Shown here piece after piece: positions 40,422 to 44,216 of a stretch of 44,216 nucleotides of DNA (its first letter is position 1; each line of letters starts with the position of its first letter). The position numbers and the translations under genes were made by a program. This stretch comes from Nitrospira lenta. Its GTDB lineage: Bacteria > Nitrospirota > Nitrospiria > Nitrospirales > Nitrospiraceae. The stretch spans positions 1 through 44,216 of the forward strand of contig CAMDPZ010000013.1 of assembly GCA_945905765.1 (NCBI GenBank), written 5' to 3'. The notes beneath the pieces were generated by a model. The model saw only the letters and a list, made by a program, of their open reading frames with translations. It ran no database searches and was not told where the DNA came from.

Positions 40422-43400
40422 CGTACTTCTCCTCTGCGAGCGTGGTGTGAAAGATCGAGCAGACGGATTCAAAATCTTGCTCCAATTGTCCCACGAGGTC
40501 CGAGGCATTCTCAATCCGTCCACTGAGACCCAGGGCTTCCAGTTCTTGGCAGTGGGCCGCCAGGGTCACGGCGCCCAGGATGGCGCTGCTGGATTTGAGG
40601 CGGTGCGCTGTGGTGTGGAGCAATTCAGGATCGTTCGATTGGATGGCTTGGCGCAATTGCTCAACTAAAGGTCTGGAATCCTTCATATAGCGGGCCAGCA
40701 ACTTTCCGAGGGGGTCTGGATGGCCCGGCCGCTTTAGCTGCCTGATGGGTTTCCAGGCGGCGAAGTCGACGATGCTGGCTGGGTCGATCGGTTCTTCCTG
40801 AGTCGCCGGGAGAGACGAGGCGGTCGCGCCGTCCTGTGGCGCCGATCCGTGGGTGTGAGCCGATGAGGCGCCTGTCCGGTTGAGCCAACGGTTCAGGATG
40901 TTCTCTAGCTGATGCTGGCTGAACGGCTTGGTGAGGTAATCGTCCATTCCGGCCGTTAGGCACCGTTCCCGATCGCCCGGCATGGCATGAGCGGTTAAGG
41001 CGATGATCGGCACATGAGGCGCGCTGCCGCCCTCGGTTTGTTCGTCCGGTATTGCGCCTTGCGTTGTACGTGAGGACTGAGCCGTTTCCCGCTCCCGAAT
41101 GAGATGGGTCGCTTCGAATCCTTCCATCTCGGGCATCTGGCAGTCCATCAGGATCAGATCGTAAGGGGTCGCGGCCGATAGCGTAACGGCCTCCCGCCCG
41201 TTTTGCGCCATCGTCACGCGGTAGCCGGCCAGTTCCAGCATGCCGAGGGCCACTTCGCGGTTGACTGCATTGTCTTCGGCCAGCAGGATTCTGCGGCCCT
41301 GCCCCTGCCTCTTGGGTGGTGGCAGGCGCGAGTATTCGCGCGGCGCTTGTTCCTCCGGAGCCGTCGCAAGAATGCTCACGAGGCAATCGTATAATTGGGA
41401 TTGCCTCACCGGTTTGCACAGGGTTCTGAGGATGCCGATGCTTGTAGATTCGTCCGTTCCAAGAGGGCCTAAGGAGGTGAGCAACATCAGGCGCACGGCC
41501 TGAATGGCCGCATCGGCTTTGATCGTCCGCGCCAACTCCAGTCCATCCATTTCCGGCATCTGGAGATCCAGGATCGCCAGGTCGTAGGGCCGGCCTTCAT
41601 GGCTGGCCTTGCGCAAAAGGTCCAGCGCCTGCGCTCCCGATTCTACGCTCCGGTACGTGGCGCCCCACGATTGTAGGTAATGTTCCAGGATCATCCGGTT
41701 CGTTGCGTTGTCGTCCACGATCAGGATCCGTTTGTTCGTACAGCCGGACCTGGCTATCTGTGCCTCCGGCGCCGTTCCGGCTGCGACTGGGAGGCGCAGG
41801 GTAAACCAGAAGGTCGCGCCCGCGCCTTCCACGCTTTCGACGCCGATGGTCCCGCCCATCATCTGGACCAGTTGCGTCACAATGGCCAGCCCCAGGCCGG
41901 TGCCGCCATATTTTCTGGTGGTCGATCCGTCTGCCTGGGTAAAGGGCTGAAAGATGCGGGCTTGCGCATCGGGGGAGAGGCCGATGCCCGTATCCCGTAC
42001 TTCGAAACGGAGCAGCGCGTCGGTCGGCGTGCTGGCGATCGCGTGGATATGGAGGAAGACCTCTCCCTGTTCGGTGAATTTAACGGCGTTGCCGATCAGG
42101 TTGACGAGGATTTGGCGCAGCCGGGCCGGATCGCCCTGCAACAGCGAGGGCACCGTCTCGGCGAGCAGACAGACCAGTTCGATTTTTTTCCGTTGCGCCG
42201 CATTGGCAAAGAGTTCTCCGACTTCTTCGACGATTTGGCGGGGCGAGAAGGCGACGGTTTCCAGCTCGAGTTTTCCCGCTTCGATCTTGGAAAAGTCCAG
42301 GATGTCGTTGAGGACGTTGAGCAGCGTGGTGCCGGCCCGATGAGCGGTTTCCGCCAAGTGATGTTGTTGCTTGGAGAGGTCCGTGGCCAGGAGCAGTTCG
42401 GTCATGCCGAGGACGCCGTTCATCGGCGTCCGGATTTCGTGGCTCATGTTCGCCAGAAACTCGCTTTTGGCGACGCTCGCGGCTTCGGCCGTCTTTTTGG
42501 CGTGTCGGAGTTCCTCTTCCGTCTGTTTTTGCTCGGTAATGTCGCGGTTCGTGCCTACGACCCATTCGGTCAGGCCGTTCGCGTCCGTCTTGACCGCTTC
42601 CATGGCCTGAATAGTGCGTAGCGCCCCGTCGTTGCGCCGGTGTATCCGGAATTCGCGTGAGCTATATCCTTGGCGGCGCACCGTGTTCTGCAAGAGGGCT
42701 TCTTGTTCCGGCAGATCCTCTGGGACGACCGTGCCGCTCCAGTCTGTGTAATTGATAAAGCCATCCTGGGTCGGAGGGATGCCGTAGAGATAGAACATCC
42801 TGGCATCCCATCGAACGCGGTTGGTTCTGGTGTTCCATTCCCAGATCCCGACCTTTGTGGCCGTGATCGCCAGGCCAATTCGCTGGTCCTTGTCGCGTAG
42901 CGCTTCCTCCGTCTGTTTGCGCTCAATGCCGAGGGAGAGGACCTGCGCGATACGCTCCAATGTCTCCAGGGCTGTCGCGCTTAGCAGGTGCCGGGAGAAT
43001 AACGCCATTACGCCGACTACGCGTGAGTCAACGGTTAGGGGGTAGCCGGCGAAGGCCTGCAGGCCGTTATCCGTGAGCCACTGTTTATTGGGGAGCCGAT
43101 CGTCGGTGACGACGTTGTTGGTGGTCATGACGCCCCCCCCTTGGGCGATCCTGCCGATTTTCAGCGCGCCCAGCGGGATACGGCGGTATTCACCGTCGAT
43201 ATTCTCCGAAAGACCGGCGCTGGCGGTCAGGTGCAAACATTGTGTGCGATCAGCGCAGGCCGACGCTTTATGACATTCCCCGCAGAGGTCGCCTGGGCTG
43301 ATCAGCCAGATGCGGGCAAAGGCGGCGTCCAGATGCCGAATCAGCGCGTCTGTGCATTGCTGGAGCATGGCCTGTAGTGTGGTGCTTTGAATCAGCGCGG

Positions 43401-44216
43401 AGTTGATCTCTGCGGCCAGCAAGGAGAGCTGCATCTGCTCGTGCAGCGAGGCTTCCGTCTGCTTGCGCTCGGTGATGTCCTCCGACATGCCGAGCAAGTA
43501 TTGCGGCTTCCCCGCTTCGTCCAGAATGGGGATTTTTTTGGTATGGAGGAAGCGGAGCCCGTGATTCGTGGTGTGGATGGGCTCTTCCGGGATGTCGAGG
43601 GAATCTTTAGAGGCCAAGATTTTACGATCGTGGGAGGTGAAGGCGTCTGCTTCTTCTTTGGGAAAGAAGTCGTAGTCTGATTTTCCGACCAGCTCGTTCC
43701 GGCTCAGGCCGAGCAGTGCCTCGCCGGCTTTATTGAGACGGACGAATCGCAAGCTTGCCGCATCTTTGACGAATACGGTGATGGGCAGGTTTTCGATGAT
43801 GGAGGAGAGGAACTGCTGGCTTTCTTGCAGCGTCGCGAGCGCCTGCGAGAGTTCAGTCGTGCGCCTGGCGACGTCTCCCTCCAGTTGTTGGCCATATTGA
43901 TGGAGCCGGTTGTCTCGCGTTTGGATCTGGGCCAGCATCTCATTGAAGCCTGAGATCAGGACACTCAGTTCATCGCGCGTCGTCGGCAGCGGGACCCGAA
44001 CGGTGTAATCCTTTTCGCGCGACACCTGTTTCATGGTCTGTGCGAGCGAAAGGATGGGAGCCGAGATCACACGTTGGAGCTGCGAGGAAAGAAGGTAGGC
44101 CAGCAGCCCCGCAATGCCGAAGCACACGAGCGCGATGGCAGCCGAGGACCGAATGTGCGAGCGCGCCTCGCTTAGATCAGACCGGATGTGCACCCAGCCG
44201 ATGCGCTCCCCGTTCA
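40411..44216 (-). CDS. Large membrane hybrid sensor kinase (HAMP-PAS-GAF-PAS-HK-REC-REC-HPt), 5' end beyond the window
   Basis: About 1,267 residues are visible and the frame continues past the window edge. The GTG at 44193 is internal (NGERIGW precedes it); residue numbers here count from it. Visible order: end of an extracytoplasmic sensor, transmembrane helix (17-36), HAMP (37-95), PAS (about 125-245), GAF (about 255-430) with a cysteine cluster CGEC...C...C, PAS (about 440-560), HisKA with His585 in [11 protein letters not shown], HATPase (about 690-805), receiver 1 with Asp876, receiver 2 with Asp1017, and HPt with His1197 in AHRLKSS. This is the BarA/EvgS-type phosphorelay layout. The ligand and target are unknown. 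The downstream gene overlaps by 11 bases. Confidence 0.92.
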   Translation of the reverse strand, partial: NGERIGWVHIRSDLSEARSHIRSSAAIALVCFGIAGLLAYLLSSQLQRVISAPILSLAQTMKQVSREKDYTVRVPLPTTRDELSVLISGFNEMLAQIQTRDNRLHQYGQQLEGDVARRTTELSQALATLQESQQFLSSIIENLPITVFVKDAASLRFVRLNKAGEALLGLSRNELVGKSDYDFFPKEEADAFTSHDRKILASKDSLDIPEEPIHTTNHGLRFLHTKKIPILDEAGKPQYLLGMSEDITERKQTEASLHEQMQLSLLAAEINSALIQSTTLQAMLQQCTDALIRHLDAAFARIWLISPGDLCGECHKASACADRTQCLHLTASAGLSENIDGEYRRIPLGALKIGRIAQGGGVMTTNNVVTDDRLPNKQWLTDNGLQAFAGYPLTVDSRVVGVMALFSRHLLSATALETLERIAQVLSLGIERKQTEEALRDKDQRIGLAITATKVGIWEWNTRTNRVRWDARMFYLYGIPPTQDGFINYTDWSGTVVPEDLPEQEALLQNTVRRQGYSSREFRIHRRNDGALRTIQAMEAVKTDANGLTEWVVGTNRDITEQKQTEEELRHAKKTAEAASVAKSEFLANMSHEIRTPMNGVLGMTELLLATDLSKQQHHLAETAHRAGTTLLNVLNDILDFSKIEAGKLELETVAFSPRQIVEEVGELFANAAQRKKIELVCLLAETVPSLLQGDPARLRQILVNLIGNAVKFTEQGEVFLHIHAIASTPTDALLRFEVRDTGIGLSPDAQARIFQPFTQADGSTTRKYGGTGLGLAIVTQLVQMMGGTIGVESVEGAGATFWFTLRLPVAAGTAPEAQIARSGCTNKRILIVDDNATNRMILEHYLQSWGATYRSVESGAQALDLLRKASHEGRPYDLAILDLQMPEMDGLELARTIKADAAIQAVRLMLLTSLGPLGTDESTSIGILRTLCKPVRQSQLYDCLVSILATAPEEQAPREYSRLPPPKRQGQGRRILLAEDNAVNREVALGMLELAGYRVTMAQNGREAVTLSAATPYDLILMDCQMPEMEGFEATHLIRERETAQSSRTTQGAIPDEQTEGGSAPHVPIIALTAHAMPGDRERCLTAGMDDYLTKPFSQHQLENILNRWLNRTGASSAHTHGSAPQDGATASSLPATQEEPIDPASIVDFAAWKPIRQLKRPGHPDPLGKLLARYMKDSRPLVEQLRQAIQSNDPELLHTTAHRLKSSSAILGAVTLAAHCQELEALGLSGRIENASDLVGQLEQDFESVCSIFHTTLAEEKYDEV

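Noticed and set aside
1-44216. CRISPR arrays, prophage, integrase, toxin-antitoxin or insertion sequences
   Set aside because: No regularly spaced repeats, transposase, integrase or paired small toxin genes were seen on either strand.

Overview
This 44.2 kb window is GC-rich core chromosome from a Gram-negative bacterium. Protein-coding genes are densely packed and I saw no transposase, phage gene, CRISPR array, tRNA or rRNA. The Gram-negative assignment rests on a lipobox lipoprotein, exported peptidyl-prolyl isomerases, a PilS/PilR-type pair and an ApaH-type phosphatase. Gene order and protein character suggest a Nitrospira-like member of the Nitrospirota, but that is inference from memory and was not checked by any search.

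Layout. (1) 3-9595: the second half of a division/cell-wall (dcw) cluster, murD(3' end)-ftsW-murG-murC-murB-ddl-ftsQ-ftsA-ftsZ, almost all with overlapping or touching ends. Together these complete lipid II synthesis and build the Z-ring and septal machinery. (2) 9635-12822: pgeF, yggS, proC, yggT and a DivIVA-like coiled-coil gene, a common post-ftsZ neighbourhood. (3) 12920-15328: a serine hydrolase of the beta-lactamase fold, a small hypothetical gene on the minus strand and a CDP-alcohol phosphatidyltransferase. (4) 15479-20792: pilC-like, pilS-like and pilR-like genes followed by ispE. (5) 20981-23342: prs, rplY(ctc) and pth. (6) 23484-31774: rpsF-ssb-rpsR, yceD-rpmF and plsX-fabH-fabD-fabG-acpP-fabF-rnc, a ribosomal-protein block joined to the fatty-acid initiation/elongation block. 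(7) 31835-35387: two tandem cyclophilins, then a minus-strand group of a PilZ protein, a Cys/His-rich protein of unknown function and a secreted beta-propeller. (8) 35576-38238: folD, a metF-type reductase and panB, three enzymes that meet at 5,10-methylene-tetrahydrofolate. (9) 38282-44216, minus strand: an ApaH-like phosphatase, a receiver-kinase fusion, and a very large membrane hybrid kinase running off the window.

The least expected content is non-coding. Two families of short dyad-symmetric repeats are present. Family A (33081-33178 and 36431-36528) has two 98-bp copies with about 80% identical cores. Their outer arms are largely different between copies, yet each pair of arms is still self-complementary. 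Family B (14046-14255, 33555-33677 and a fragment at 38239-38280) has about 25-bp terminal inverted repeats. All five copies sit on, or within a few bases of, stop codons. Several well-formed sigma70-like promoters were also found, including two back-to-back divergent pairs.

No obvious new defence or metabolic system is visible. The best candidates for undescribed biology are the two repeat families, the Cys/His-rich protein with its beta-propeller partner, a cysteine-cluster GAF domain in the large hybrid kinase, and a tiny upstream ORF of four tandem ATGs ending one base before fabD.
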